Origin: Dichotomocladium elegans
Lineage: Eukaryota; Mucoromycota; Mucoromycetes; Mucorales; Lichtheimiaceae
Direction of reading: 5' to 3'
DNA: 64,000 nucleotides
Assembly (NCBI GenBank): GCA_025716815.1
Contig: JAIXMN010000024.1
Location: forward strand, 124,001 to 188,000
Shown: one piece after another, positions 12,751 through 24,559 of the stretch
Layout of the letters: each line of letters starts with the position of its first letter
Position numbering within the stretch: the stretch's first letter is position 1
The notes under the pieces: generated by a model
Database searches by the model: none
What the model was told of the DNA's origin: nothing
Seen by the model: the letters and a program-made list of their open reading frames with translations, nothing else
Program-made: the position numbers and the translations under genes

Positions 12751-14450
12751 GATAACTTTGTGTGGTAATGTGGAAGACAAAGAGAAAAGCGATAGAGGTG
12801 AGGTGTAGTGTAAGTGGAACAAGAAGGGGAGCTAATGCTGCCGAGCGTGTTGTATAAGCGATGCGATGCGAGATGGTTATATGTGCGCAGATAATAATAT
12901 GCCTCAGTCAGCAAAGTTTCAGGCAAGCCAAGGAGGAAAGCCCCGCCGGTTGTATAAGCTGAAAACAAGCCTTGTTTCTGAAGTCGTGATGGGCGACAAC
13001 GGGTCTGACTAGGGACAGCCCGCGAGAAGGGAAAACAGGTAAAGAAGTTTAAACAGAAAAAGTCTTGCTGAAGTCGAGAAAAATGTACTTCAGCAAACAG
13101 ATTGGGTGAAGATGAATAATTAATTAAAGAGTTTGCTATGAAAAGCAGGAAATGAAGAGACCGTGATGAAGTTCAGGAATGTGAAAGAAGAAAATACCCT
13201 TCTACTCTTGCCTCAAGCGAAATTTTTTTTCGTGACCATCCAAACTCCGCAGCACTTTAGCTGCTGATCTTCAATCAGTCATCGCCAACCAATAACCATG
13301 TTTCAAAACGCCCGGTCCGGTATAATGCTCTCTCTTACCATAAAAGGCTTTGTAAGACAATAACCACAATAAGCGCGACTGTCAAAGGTCCAGCCGTTGA
13401 ATTTTAGCATTAATGCTACTTATATTATCAAGATGTTATGGCCTAATTCTGAGTTAACAGGTGATTACTGTTCATAATGCGGAACAAGTGCGAGGCTTTT
13501 GTCCAGAGTCGAAACACTGGATTCATCGATACTACCAACTGTATCAAAAGAAAGGGATCTACGCCGATGGAACTGGTGTGACTTTGGCAACGATGAAAAG
13601 ATCTTGAGGGAAGCGTCTTCGTGTGGTCGAGAGGAGGATCTGGACCATACGACTGGCGATACACTCTAGCAACTCGAGGATCTTATCGCCATTGTCAACA
13701 CACATCGCTCACGTTCCTCGAATACGAAGGTGACGTTTGGAAAATTGAAAGGAATTGGCGTCCAGTACATTAAAACGACTGTTACCCTGATTTTAGTTTC
13801 CATGACATCTGGCATTTTCATTTATCAGACGTTACGATCATGCGAAATACCAACCGAATTCACTCCTTAACCATAGGTCATGCACCGATCATGGTGTACC
13901 GCGATTGCAGATCGATGTGTGTGTTACCAGATGCAGGGTTCAATGTTTTGACCGGTTATAACAAACTGAAATTTGAAAACAGTAATTACCTACACTGTAT
14001 TTCACAGCGATAAAGAAGCGGTATCCCTTGCCAGTCACTTATCAATAAAATTAGTTTAGCATCATTGTCCACGGCCAATGTTTTTAGCTAATCCCAGCAC
14101 TGACGGTGGCTTTCGCCGTACAGGTGTTACGGAAGTTCGCAAATGGACAACAGTTTTTGACACGCATTTTGGCCACTTCCAGTATAATGTGATGCTTAGA
14201 CTAGCATTTTATGGAATCTGAATGTACTACAATAGTTGTTATTACGTACCACTATATGCTATTTTGCATTCTCTACGATATATTCATCTTCCAAGTGTGT
14301 TGTTCCATTGTTAAGCACTATTATCAACACAATCACGTGAGTTCAAACGTTATCAATTTTTTTCCTAATAAAACTAAGCGAATAATAAAGTATGAAAACC
14401 TTGATCATCTCTTTCGCTCGCCAGGCAGTTTCCGCAGCTTTGATTTACTC
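12751..14450. other. Intergenic, no confident gene
   Basis: Bases 12,760-12,970 are the probable ODC promoter and leader (C/T-rich on the coding strand). Around 13,450-14,000 the plus strand has scattered open segments broken by stops, possibly an old element or gene relic. I could not name it. Confidence 0.4.
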
Positions 14451-14453
14451 GCA

Positions 14454-16520
14454 ATGGCGCCTCATTCTCAAGAACTTAGCTCAGCACATATTCAAAAATT
14501 AACCCACCAAGTTTCCCAACAACAAGCCTTATTGGAGCAGCTGCTGGCGGCGCAGAGTCCCGTTGCATCATCTTTGGGCGCAGGATTTGCGCGGTCTACC
14601 AGCTCGTCTGCGCTATGATTGGCAACCCTCGCCACAGCTGTATGAGTAGATTCCTACCTTTTAGAACAGCGTTTTCGGGGTCCCCCTCACGGATGGGGAC
14701 CACAGGGCTATTATCAATCATCATCCACGTCTTACGTGCCTGGCTCATAGGCATCCTACGACGTTGCCCGAGACGGAACATCGTTTCAAATTTAGTCATC
14801 GCCAGGAAGGTCGTTCTCTTCGTGCCATGCAATACGCCACCTATGCAATTCTTCGATCAACTGGCGAGAATTAAAGGCAATTCAATCGACATTTCAGACC
14901 TTCAGAGCTCTCAGGAACATCACACCCTCGGTGCGCTCGGACAACATCGCGGCTACCGCAGATGTGAACAAGCAGGGCGCCTTTCCTTCCTTTCTCTTGA
15001 CTAGACTGGCAACGGAACTGTGGGAGATGTGTCTTTCTCACAGCCTTTAAATCAAGGCCCAACATATCCTGAGAGTCAACAACACACCGGCGGACGAGGC
15101 CCGGTGTGAGTTCAAGAAAAGTGAACGCTGGCGTCTTCTGCCCTCGAATTTTTTGCATATACAGAAAATACTCGGGCCTCATGATGTGAATCTCTTCGCT
15201 GACCGAGTGATTCCTCGGTATTTCGCTCAATATCCCGACCCCGACGCTATAGCTATGGAAGTGATATCTCTTACTTGGATCTCCTTCAATGGTCCATTGA
15301 TCCATCCGCCTTGGAATCTGATCATGGAGTGGTTGAGCAAGATCGCCAAGGATAGGATCACCGCGACATTAGTGGTTCCTTACTGGAAGTCGGCTTTGTG
15401 GTTTCCACTGCTTTAAGACTCGGCGTTTGCCCTCCTCTTCTACTCGTCCGGCTCGCCACATAGTGTTGGTATCTCCCTTCGTCACATCCCATGGAAGAAT
15501 CCGCTAAGGAAGCTGAGCGTGGGGCAGCTATCCAGAACCTTTTCGCAGAGAAAAGCTATTTGGAGGCAGCTCTCAACCGCCTCTACGTTCCGCTTTTGAA
15601 GTTATCGGCGACAGCAACGCAAGTATTTTCCGGTCGGCAGCCTTCGTGTACTGGCGTACAAAACGCAACGGATTCTCAGCAACGAACTCGGTGAATTTCT
15701 TTTGACCGCGCATGACCAACGGTATAGTGAGAGTTCGGTTAAGATTCTTCGTTCTGCGGTCCTACTACTCCATCGGGACGAGGCCACGGTTCGCTCCACC
15801 CCGATCTGGTGGCTTTACCTCGGCGTCTTACATGGGACGCTTCAGCATGTTCATTATCCCGGCCTTCTCTAGATATCACTCCGACCCTCCGTTATTTAGG
15901 CACCATTCCCTCCAGCTCCTCCACAATACTAGTCGCACTCAATCAGAAGGTTGGGTTCCTTTGGCGACAGCCGCATTCGTTTGCCCATCCGACCTACATC
16001 GCCTACGACTATCTCAGTGTCAAGTCGATTCTGAGGGGCTTTTACACCTTTAAAATGTTTCACCAAAAGAAACCCGAAGCGGACGCCGGATTATCGAAAC
16101 GCTGATTGACCATCCTTTGTGCGATGCCTCTATCGACCTCCACCCAGTTCGCGTCTTCATGATCTTGCGTGACCATCTGGAGATTTCCGTCAGCCTGCTT
16201 GATGCACTTTTTGTCAACAGCATTCGGACATCATCGCTCATAATAACGGCAACCATTTCCGGTAGGATACAGCGCATGATGCATTTTTCGGTTGGTGACG
16301 GCCTTTCTTCGGCAGACCCGGTCCCATCCCTTCGATCAGTGGCCTCAGACTTGGCACTGACTCGCGGTACAGGCGTGAAAGGAGTCTTTACCATGGGCAA
16401 TTGATATTTCGGCACGGTGTTCGACACATATCGTCGCCAAAATCGACAACACACGGACCATCTCTCTAGTCGGGTGCTGCAAGTTCGCGAGCATGGTTCG
16501 ACACGCTGACTATTGGTATT
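14454..16520 (+). mobile_element. Internally deleted DIRS-type (tyrosine-recombinase) retrotransposon
   Basis: A gag-like start (ATG at 14454, with a Gln-rich coiled segment) is followed by a short Gly/Tyr/Ser-rich remnant. It then jumps into the RNase H-like region (about 14,850-15,415), recognisable by SDNIAATADVNKQG, HDVNLFADR and PPWNLIMEWLSKIA. After 15,490 come fragments of a tyrosine recombinase, including VNSIRTSSLIITATISG and VPSLRSVASDLALTRG near 16,215-16,370 and a final segment near 16,395-16,500. This order is that of DIRS/Ngaro elements. Nearly all of the reverse transcriptase core is missing, and several stops and frameshifts are present, so the copy is inactive. Terminal repeats were not delimited. 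Confidence 0.8.
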
Positions 16521-17900
16521 TCTCCCATTCTTCGTCGTAGTATTTTCACTTACCTTTCCTTTCTTTGCTAGTTTTCGCTGCTTCTCAATGCACGTCGGCG
16601 ACAAATATCTCAATATTGACTGGAGTCATCAGGAATGCTGGTTTCTGTCTTTGTCGCCGGCAACGAGGCAATCGAATACTGTATCCAATCTATCGAACGA
16701 TGAGGATGCAGATATGCTGGTTGCATATCCGGAGCTTCGCCACTGTACCACAATACTGTAATATCCGTATAGTTTTCGTTACATGAACCCGCTGGGAACA
16801 AAATGAAATGATTGTCGAACTTCAGAAAAAAAAGGCGCTGGAGCTATCCAAGTAGATAAATAGAATACCATGAGATGCTTATGCTGAAGGATTTATCATC
16901 AAGTTGTCCTGAAGACAGTAATAAACGGCACTAAATCCTTTTACTTTTACTTTTCTCCAGTTTTGTATAGTGTAGGTATTTTGCTCCTTAAAAGCATTAT
17001 CTCCAAAGAAAGGTCTTTTTTCCTAGCGTTAATTACATCTTCGAAACACCCCTGCTTTTTCTGTGCTCCGAGCTAGGCTTGGAGAATTCCATATATATAA
17101 ATCAGACTCTGTGATCAACAAGTCTATAAAACATCGTATACAGCGGATTCAACGACTCCATCCCTATCTACTCCATGAGTGAATAATTTCATGGCAGGTC
17201 GAAACATGTGCGGATTTGATATTGGATCTCATCTATCAGAACATTTTCTGCCACATTCTGCAAAAACATGTTACCTATAAGACGATACTCATTTGAACGC
17301 ACCCTTTATCACGTGAATCGTCATCCATGTGTATATACCCTAGCATACATGAAGGACGAGGAAACCTGGCGGGATAAGATGCTGTAATTCGGTATATGCA
17401 AATGAGACTATGTCAAAAGCGATGGGGGACTGAGCGAGTTCGAATTTTAGACGTATGACACATTTTAAAGTGAGAAACTTGAGCGAGAATACGGCTGAGA
17501 GGAGTAGGCGCGGTGAAGGACAGTACGGCGGTGAGAACATCTCAAGACATGGACAATTTTGAAAAGAATTGCCACACCATATTATATATACATATCGCAA
17601 CATCCTGTACTCGTACTAATGGTTTTCTGGGGAGATTGATGGTATTGTAATTTAAGAGTATAATTCTGATAAAAGAAAAAGGTTGAGAAATATGCACTAA
17701 AAGGGGGGCGGATCATAAGCGGAAGATTATAGATGAAATGAATACATAGCACAACGGGAAAGTCGGTCCTGTAGAGAGATCTTAATGAGTTACTTGGGAA
17801 GATGGCTCGGAGAAAACTTTTCCCCTGCAGGTATCTAGTGTATTACCTATGTGCGCCTGTTGGGCGCTAAAGAGACGCAAGAAACCGTCATCACTGGTGC
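16521..17900. other. Intergenic, A/T-rich
   Basis: No supported gene. From about 17,340 onward the sequence resembles 25,370-25,800. It is therefore the downstream flank of the kelch gene and belongs to the duplicated unit. Confidence 0.5.
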
Positions 17901-17913
17901 TTGGCGAGGGTTA

Positions 17914-20849
17914 CTATAATTTCTCAAGAGACGTGAAGAGGCCCTCATTCACGCCGTGGTCTGGATCATGCGGTGCGTGCCGACGCCGGAGACGTTCAAA
18001 CTCGTCTCCGCTGCCGCGGCGGGCATTGTCGAGTGATCGGAAGACTTCGTCATTCACGTAATAGGCCTTGAAGAGCAGCTCAAGTACCTGCATGCGCTCC
18101 TCAACGCGTCCTATACGCTCTTCCTCAGACTCTGGGACGGTCATCATGTCCTTTGAACGGTCGTCATCGTATAATACACTGAAGCGCCGGTGCACAGGAT
18201 TGATGAGCGGGATACCCGTTTCCGGACTGGTCTTGAATTTATTGCTGAGTCCCCGCAGCAGCGATTGCCGCATATTGCCCACCGACCATCGCTGGACGAC
18301 GCCCCACGGCGACCGCGGACGGTAACCGAACATCCAGCTCTGGATAGCAACGAGAAGACCAAAGATACCGCCAACAAAGCCAAGAGCGTTTACCAGCGTA
18401 TAGACTTTAACCTCACGGTCGGTGATGAGCGCAAAAATATTAGGCGATACAACGATGATACCCAAGTCGGCATGGGTCATAGCGTAGTTTGGGTTCGGAG
18501 CCTCCTGACGGAAAGTAGTCTCCACCTCGGGCGTATGGTTAGCATTCGGCAGGAAGCCGACATAGTTCCAACCTGATTGCTGAAGATAGCGATGGTCAAT
18601 GAGGTTGTAGGTCATGACGCTGTATGTGAAAGGTTCGATGGTGAAAATGTTGTTCGCCTCAAAATCGTTCCGAGCAAGGTTTCTCCAGTTTGAAACGGCC
18701 TCGTCGCTAAGCAAGTAGGGAGTATCATCAGTGATATTGTAGATGCGGATGTTCGGGTCCATAGCCTTGGGGTAGGCGGATACATGGATACGCGCATTGG
18801 TGATGGACGTATCGGCGAAAGGAGAAAACAAAAGCCGGGTACCATTGTTTATGCCGGATGTCTGGGAGAGCTTGAAGTCAGACGGGGGGCGGAAAAGGAA
18901 GCATGTTACAGGGCCAAGGTAGTCCGCAAAGACTGGAACAAATACTGAATTATCGAGCTTGGTGATGAAATCAGTACATGTATATCCAGTATCGGTTCTG
19001 CATGTCACAGTGATGTTTCGTGGATCATCGAAGGGATAGATGTCTTCATAACCATCAAAACAAAAGCGAATATCTAAAAAAAGTACATGTGAACGAGCTG
19101 TGGAAGGCCACGCGTAACAAGGAGTTCATGTCTACCTGGCATATCGACCTCGGAGGCGGGCACAATGGTGCGCTGTGTTATATTGGGACTAGTAATGGCT
19201 TGACGGATGATGAACGCAAGACACAGCGCGAAGATGAATAAGAGGAAGACCTCGAAGCAAAAGCGAGCTGTTTCTGCCCAGAGAGGCTCGCCAGCTCTAT
19301 TTGCATTGTAAGTGGATTGCTCAAGGAACTCTTGATGTTCTATGTATTTACCTGGGACGCCAGAGATCTTGATGAATTCTGGTAATCAACCAGCGAAGGT
19401 ACGCTCTGAATCGCCAGATTAAGAATAGGGCCAAGGAAACGAAAGCAATCGATGCGACTACGATACCGGCAATAACTTCACCCGACAGCTTGGAAGAAGG
19501 AGTAGTGAACTGATTGGGGTCATAGCTCTGAAGCCAGGTAAAATGGTCGAGATCTAATACATTGATGTCGTGGTATCTTTGGTCCACATGTGTACCTAGA
19601 GTTTAATATATCCGTCAATAGATTCCAGTGGTGTAATGCGACAACATATTACCAAACGCCACGGTCAAATACTGGCCGGTCAGAATGGCAGCCGAAGCGT
19701 AGGAGCGCCTGAAGGCTGCAATACCTTCCGTGGCAGGACTGGTCCAAACCCAGTTCGTGTCGAGGACACCGATACTGCTGGTATAGGCTTTGGTGCGTAT
19801 CGGCTGTTCGTTACTGCCTCCAAAGATAACAATTCTGTCTCTAGAGGCTATACAAATGTAAAAAAAAATGACAATGAGCCACCTCGTGTTATAGCGAGCT
19901 GGTGAAGTCCATACCAACAACGGCAACGTGATCCGATCGAGTCGACGGGTACCTGCTCTCAAGGCCGAAGCTGGTGTTCTGGAGAATCCAGGATCCTTTG
20001 GTCAAATCGAAGACGTAAAGGGCATCGAGGGGAGCTAGCCCAAACGAGACCCGCCCAGAGGTTGGATCTAGTGTTGCCCGTACGCCTCCGACAACTACCA
20101 TTTTCCCCGTGCTATAAATATACACACGCAGTCAATCACACAGCGCTGCACACAATCTCTCTCTCTTTTTTTTTTCTTTTTGCTCTCCTGCACTACCGGT
20201 CCCAAAGTCCTCGTACCACCCTAATCTACCTTAGAAGAGACATGGTATGACCGTAGTGTGCGATGTTTGTGGTCGGGGGTAGCTGGGTAAATGTCATAGT
20301 GGTGGTATCCCAGGCCCAAAAGTCGTTCATTGCAGAAGAGTTGAATACACCGCCATAGATAAACATGGTTGCACTTGCCTGGTCAATGGCTACGCTGTGC
20401 TCTTGCCGATTGACTGGCAAAGAAATGGTGGTGTTAATAACCGAGTTAGTCGGAGCAGCGATCCACGTCTGATTGCTAAAGTAGTATACGTAGATTTGTA
20501 GCGGTGCGGACTGGAACGCAGTGGTTGCGGTGATGCCACCCACGATCACAAAGCTATCAGCCTTTTCAACGTATACGCCCTGCGCTTTGCTCGTAGCGGG
20601 TGGAGGGTTGTTTTGAGTCAACACGACCCAGTCGAAGGATGAGTCAGTAGCTGTGAGCTGGTATAGGTCAGTCGTGAATGGCTCCGTTGCATTTTCACCA
20701 CCAAAGAGGATCATCGAATTGTTTCGCGCCGCAGTGGCCATCATGGACTTTAACGGCAACTGAACCATTATGTCAGTAGAAAAGTATGAATGGACTCTGC
20801 TGCTGGTGAAAGCCAACATAGCCGATAGTATACATAGAAAATACGCCAT
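17914..20849 (-). CDS. Kelch-repeat transmembrane protein, copy A (C-terminally truncated)
   Basis: Six exons: 20230-20849, 19915-20111, 19653-19847, 19352-19595, 19136-19296 and 17914-19073, encoding 858 residues. A signal peptide opens the protein. Kelch/beta-propeller blades with typical RIVIFGGSN and FVIVGG strands and many N-glycosylation sites fill about residues 25-330. A first membrane helix (AGIVVASIAFVSLALFL) is followed by WAETARFCFEVFLLFIF, a second helix. A conserved ectodomain with paired cysteines (CRTDTGYTC) and a third hydrophobic helix (LVNALGFVGGIFGLLVAI) lead into an Arg-rich cytoplasmic tail with a coiled segment. Related fused kelch-membrane proteins are a Mucorales-type family; molecular function is unknown. 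Compared with copy B, a TTA TAG TAA at the 3' end removes about 40 residues, although the frame beyond stays recognisable. Confidence 0.88.
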
Positions 20850-20870
20850 CCTTAATGTGAATAGATACAT

Positions 20871-21835
20871 AAGGAAGAAAAAAGATCAAAGTTAGTGGCA
20901 GGATTGTTGAGAATCGTTGTAAATAAAGTGACGGCGCACCGACAGGTTAAAACTTAACGCATTCGATTCTGCTGCCTATTTTGATGTTCCTTTTGCATTC
21001 ATATCCTTCATTTTTGGTGCTGTGTCGACCGACGATGCGCATAGTATTGCCTACCAGTCAAGAATATACGGCTTTATCTTGGCCGCGTTCATTGCTTATC
21101 ATACAGATCAACCTATCGTTCCACTTAAACAGCAACCCTTTTATACATCATTTCTAAGATACTACATCTATTCTGGTAAAACTTGCAGATCCTACACCGT
21201 CCATCCCCACGCGGTTGTAAAGGAAAAACTGATTGCTACCACGATGGTCGTTGAAAAATGATCCACTATGATACTAACGTTTAAGATTATGCATAATCTT
21301 TAAAATCCGTAACACATTCGAGGAGGCATGTTATATTGTAGAGATCACAAAAGGAAAAAATAAACAAATGCTAAGCCCAAATGTCTTAAGAGACAGGAGG
21401 GGATCCTCAGAATCAGTTTAGCAAAGGGATATATATGTATATATGGTTGGGCGAGCGGTCACATTGTTGGACAGAAAGGAATATCTTATACTTTGAGATT
21501 CTTTTTTTTTCTTGCAGCAGTGGGATCACACTGTAAACACGATGCGGAAAAAGAATCCACGTGATTTTGAAGTACATAGAACAGATGTTTTAATATAAAA
21601 TCGAAGTTCAATCTGGAGAGGCAATCAAATGTTGCGGCAGAATTCTTGTGAATGCTGTAGACTGCTGAAAGATAGTCGCTCATACTTTATTTTCAAAAAT
21701 ATATGTCGTACAAAAGACAAGAAAAATGTCGCATAGAATTATATAAATTTGTCGTATCAATAGGTAAAAAGATTTCGCATCCATGGATCAAACCCTGTTA
21801 GTCAGCAGAAAACACTACGCCTTCTCCCAATCCCG
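20871..21835. other. Intergenic between kelch copy A and the Fanzor relic
   Basis: About 100 bases upstream of kelch A probably hold its promoter. The rest is A/T-rich with no recognisable gene. Confidence 0.5.
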
Positions 21836-21842
21836 TTAACTT

Positions 21843-21925
21843 ACAACACACAGTCCTTCCAAAGGAAGGGGGCTTGCCCCGAAGGGCTGTGGTTATCCTG
21901 GGTGCGTCAGCGATAACTGACGCGG
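21843..21925 (-). ncRNA. Folded RNA candidate, probable Fanzor guide-RNA scaffold
   Basis: Directly 3' of the Fanzor stop codon (21943) on the same strand. Read on the minus strand it has a perfect 7-bp hairpin (GCGTCAG, 6-base loop, CTGACGC; 21904-21923). It is followed by an enclosing stem CACAG...CTGTG (21887-21891 with 21849-21853). That stem surrounds a CCC-UUCG-GGG tetraloop hairpin (21877-21886) and a CCTTCC/GGAAGG hairpin (21855-21869). An alternative GGGG/CCCC pairing overlaps the tetraloop stem. Such compact GC-rich structure is out of place in the A/T-rich surroundings. TnpB and Fanzor proteins are known to use an RNA encoded at or just after the 3' end of their gene. That this is such an RNA is inference; expression is unknown. 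Confidence 0.55.
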
Positions 21926-21942
21926 AAAATTCTTGGTCGGGG

Positions 21943-24103
21943 TTACGATCGTCTCGACCCGCCAGAGCGTGCACCGCGTGGCCTTCCTGGCCTTGCCCGT
22001 CGTGGTCTCACGCTGCGCTGCTCTGGTTCAGGTGAGTGTGGCCTTCCACCAGCTGCGGACGCTTGTGCAGCATTTCTTCTCTGAAACCTTGTTGGGATGA
22101 TACCATCTTCCCGAAGACCCCGGAGGATATGATGCATGTTGAGAGTCGCCGCCAGATCCCGGTTCCATAACCTTGGTTGACGAACACCCTCTGCCATGCC
22201 TGCTGTGCAGTTTTGATTTGTGCATCTATTGAAACATCAAAATATTAAAATCTTCTGGAAATATAACACAACATGCCCGTCCTTCATACCGTAGCAGGCC
22301 ATGGCAGATCGTGAGCGGATTGTCAGGTCGTCAATATGGGCGTGGATTAGGAACCATTTTAATGGTAGCAAGGCTTTCATTGTCACATACACGGCAGCAC
22401 TTGCTTGTCTTGTATTCGTCGATTAAATAAATATTGCAATTGTTCTTCTTCAACAGCCGCCGGAAGCCGACACCACGGACAGGCTCATGATATCTGGTAT
22501 GCGGCGCAGACTAATTTCCCATCACGAAAACGGACTTACTGCCAAACTTCGCATTCAAAGAGTCGAGAAGCTTTTCATCTGCTTGCTGCTTCTTATAAAA
22601 TGCTGACAGGCGAAGTTTTCGAAAAAGAAATTGCGGGTTCGGGTGGTTCGTAGTGGTTGTCGCGTAGAAAGACTTGAGAACTACAGAGGCCCGGTACTTG
22701 GCGGCGAGGTATGTATCCGTCGTAATTGTGCACGGAAAACGTATGACTTTGAAATTGAGATAGATTCTGCTCAGCCAACGCGACCTCGGGTCGCTCTAAC
22801 TTGAGTCGTTCTCGGAGTCTGCGGTACCGTTTGGTCTTTCGTGTATGATCTTGAAGCTGCTTTGTATATCGGAAGGTCTGGTGGTTGTCGGGTGAAGAGT
22901 TCTCATGAACGCAATACAACAGGTCCCTCCTGTCAGGATCAATGGTGACCCATTGTCCTCTATAGTCTTCGTTCCGGACTATCTGTGGGTTGACGTACTC
23001 GATATCTTCGCTCTGGATGCCAAATCTCTATCCGAAACCCGATTGAAGGCCATTTGTCTTCTTGAACACAGTAACACCGACGCCGTCAGTGTGAATAGTG
23101 CCATGGAATTGGAGCAGCTCGGATTCTTGGGGTTTGAAAGCTCTTGATTTCAGGTTTACAACCCGTCTCCAGTACTCCATATTGCTTGTGTGGGATCCCA
23201 TTTTGCAGCCCAAGATACGGTAGCAAAGGATTTTCGTATCGATCTCCATGTAGCATGGTGACCACGAGCGACGAATGGAAAACAGTTGAATCCGCGTATT
23301 TCGTTCTGTTGACAAACACGTGCAAGCTGGAAGAAGGCGTTGAAATGCTTAACGGGATTGGCCTTGGCGTCATAATAGATACTCTGGTGTTGGAATTGGT
23401 GGTTTCGGGGGTAAGCGTTTAAGACAGGCTGTAGGATATCGTATGCTTCCCGAAGAAACCCAGGCTTGGCATTAATGTCTTCCCTCAAAACACCTCGACG
23501 GGCAATTGCTAGCTTGAATCCTGTGGCATGCCGGGTGATGGTTTCATAAAGGTCCTGGCGTACTTGATCGGGGTTTAGGCCCTGTGCGATTAACTCCTGC
23601 TTGCGGTCGGCTTTTCGCTGGCGAAGATTCAGGATGACATTGATGACACGCCGAAGGTGTTGCCCGAACCGCATCTGGGCATTATTCACGTAAGCAGTAT
23701 AAATCTTGGTGCCTTCGTAAGAAGACCATTGTTGGGAATAAGGGAACGCAGGCCTTTCGTATCCGGATATCCGAAGGTACTCATCCTTGTGGCGATTAAT
23801 TAGTTCTCGGATGCGGGCAGTTTCACCTTGGGTGCGGCGTTCGGCTTTGTTAACCATGGAGAGCCAAACTTCTGGAAAGGACTTCTCCGTGATGTTTTCC
23901 TGGATGTTAAAATTTGGATCGCGCGCTGCCTCGTTGATGAAAATATATTTGGCGAACGCGTACGTCTGTGCTGTGGTGTTGTGGACAAGGTCGACCAGCT
24001 GATACAGACGTTCATGGTACTGCTGTCGCCAGCCGATGCCCCGTATGGACGATTTCACCCCTATTATACGGCCAGTGCGGTCAATGTTGTGGCCAATGCG
24101 CAT
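21943..24103 (-). pseudogene. Fanzor (eukaryotic TnpB-like RNA-guided nuclease), decayed
   Basis: Minus-strand segments in changing frames form one Fanzor-like protein. The N-terminal helical part (about 23,290-24,103) includes MRFGQHLRRVINVILNLRQRK. Next comes IRRSWSPCYMEIDTK and TDGVGVTVFKK. The RuvC-I-like TIDPDRRDLLYC lies near 22,940. A stretch with SAPHTRYHEPVRG and the Glu-bearing LIDEYKTSKCCRVC leads into a zinc cluster. The last exon carries CTNQNC and the RuvC-III motif RLWNRDLAATLN, then an Arg-rich tail. An intron at 22226-22289 joins the last two parts. Lesions: frameshifts near 23,278, between 22,990 and 23,040, and near 22,708; TAG at 22511-22513 where Trp is expected; TGA at 22331-22333 where Arg is expected. 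The acidic active-site positions survive. It is probably a recently inactivated copy. The N-terminal exon or start upstream of 24,103 is uncertain. Confidence 0.85.
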
Positions 24104-24559
24104 GCCTTCGGAATGACGGGGCGGTGGGGTTGGGCCATTTGGTGGGTGAAGACCTAGGGTATATTATTTCTTAGTATCGCAGAGCCGAGTATGAAAGCGG
24201 CCGTATTACCTTTCAACAGTAAATGTGGTGCTGTGTTATTTTCTGTAGGCTGTATGGGCTCTAGTTTTATATGTGGATAGTGGAAAGGAACAGTTTGCTT
24301 AAGCATCCCTATTTATAGTGTCAGCAATGATTGCTCATACTTTGAGTACTGCTTGTGGCATAGGTAATTATTGAGAACAATGGAGCTATTATGATGCAAT
24401 ATTCCAGATGCATCTCCATAGTCTTTTTCCCACTGGGTTCTTTAATGAGGTTTTACCGACGTGAGGGCGGTCTGAAATCAACATGAAAATCCTAAACAAT
24501 TCCAAGAAGTAATTCCAAGAGATTATCTTAAGAATACTCCGATATATATCCGGCACTTG

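Noticed and set aside
13440..14000. Possible gene relic on the plus strand
   Set aside because: Open segments are short and broken and I could not match them to any family, so no feature was called.
18068..18576. Plus-strand frames identical in both kelch copies (also 26,149-26,657)
   Set aside because: They are antisense shadows of the conserved kelch C-terminal coding sequence; identity follows from the duplication.
21843..21925. Rho-independent-style terminator reading of the hairpins
   Set aside because: The context is eukaryotic, there is no U-tract, and the multi-branched structure fits a scaffold RNA better.
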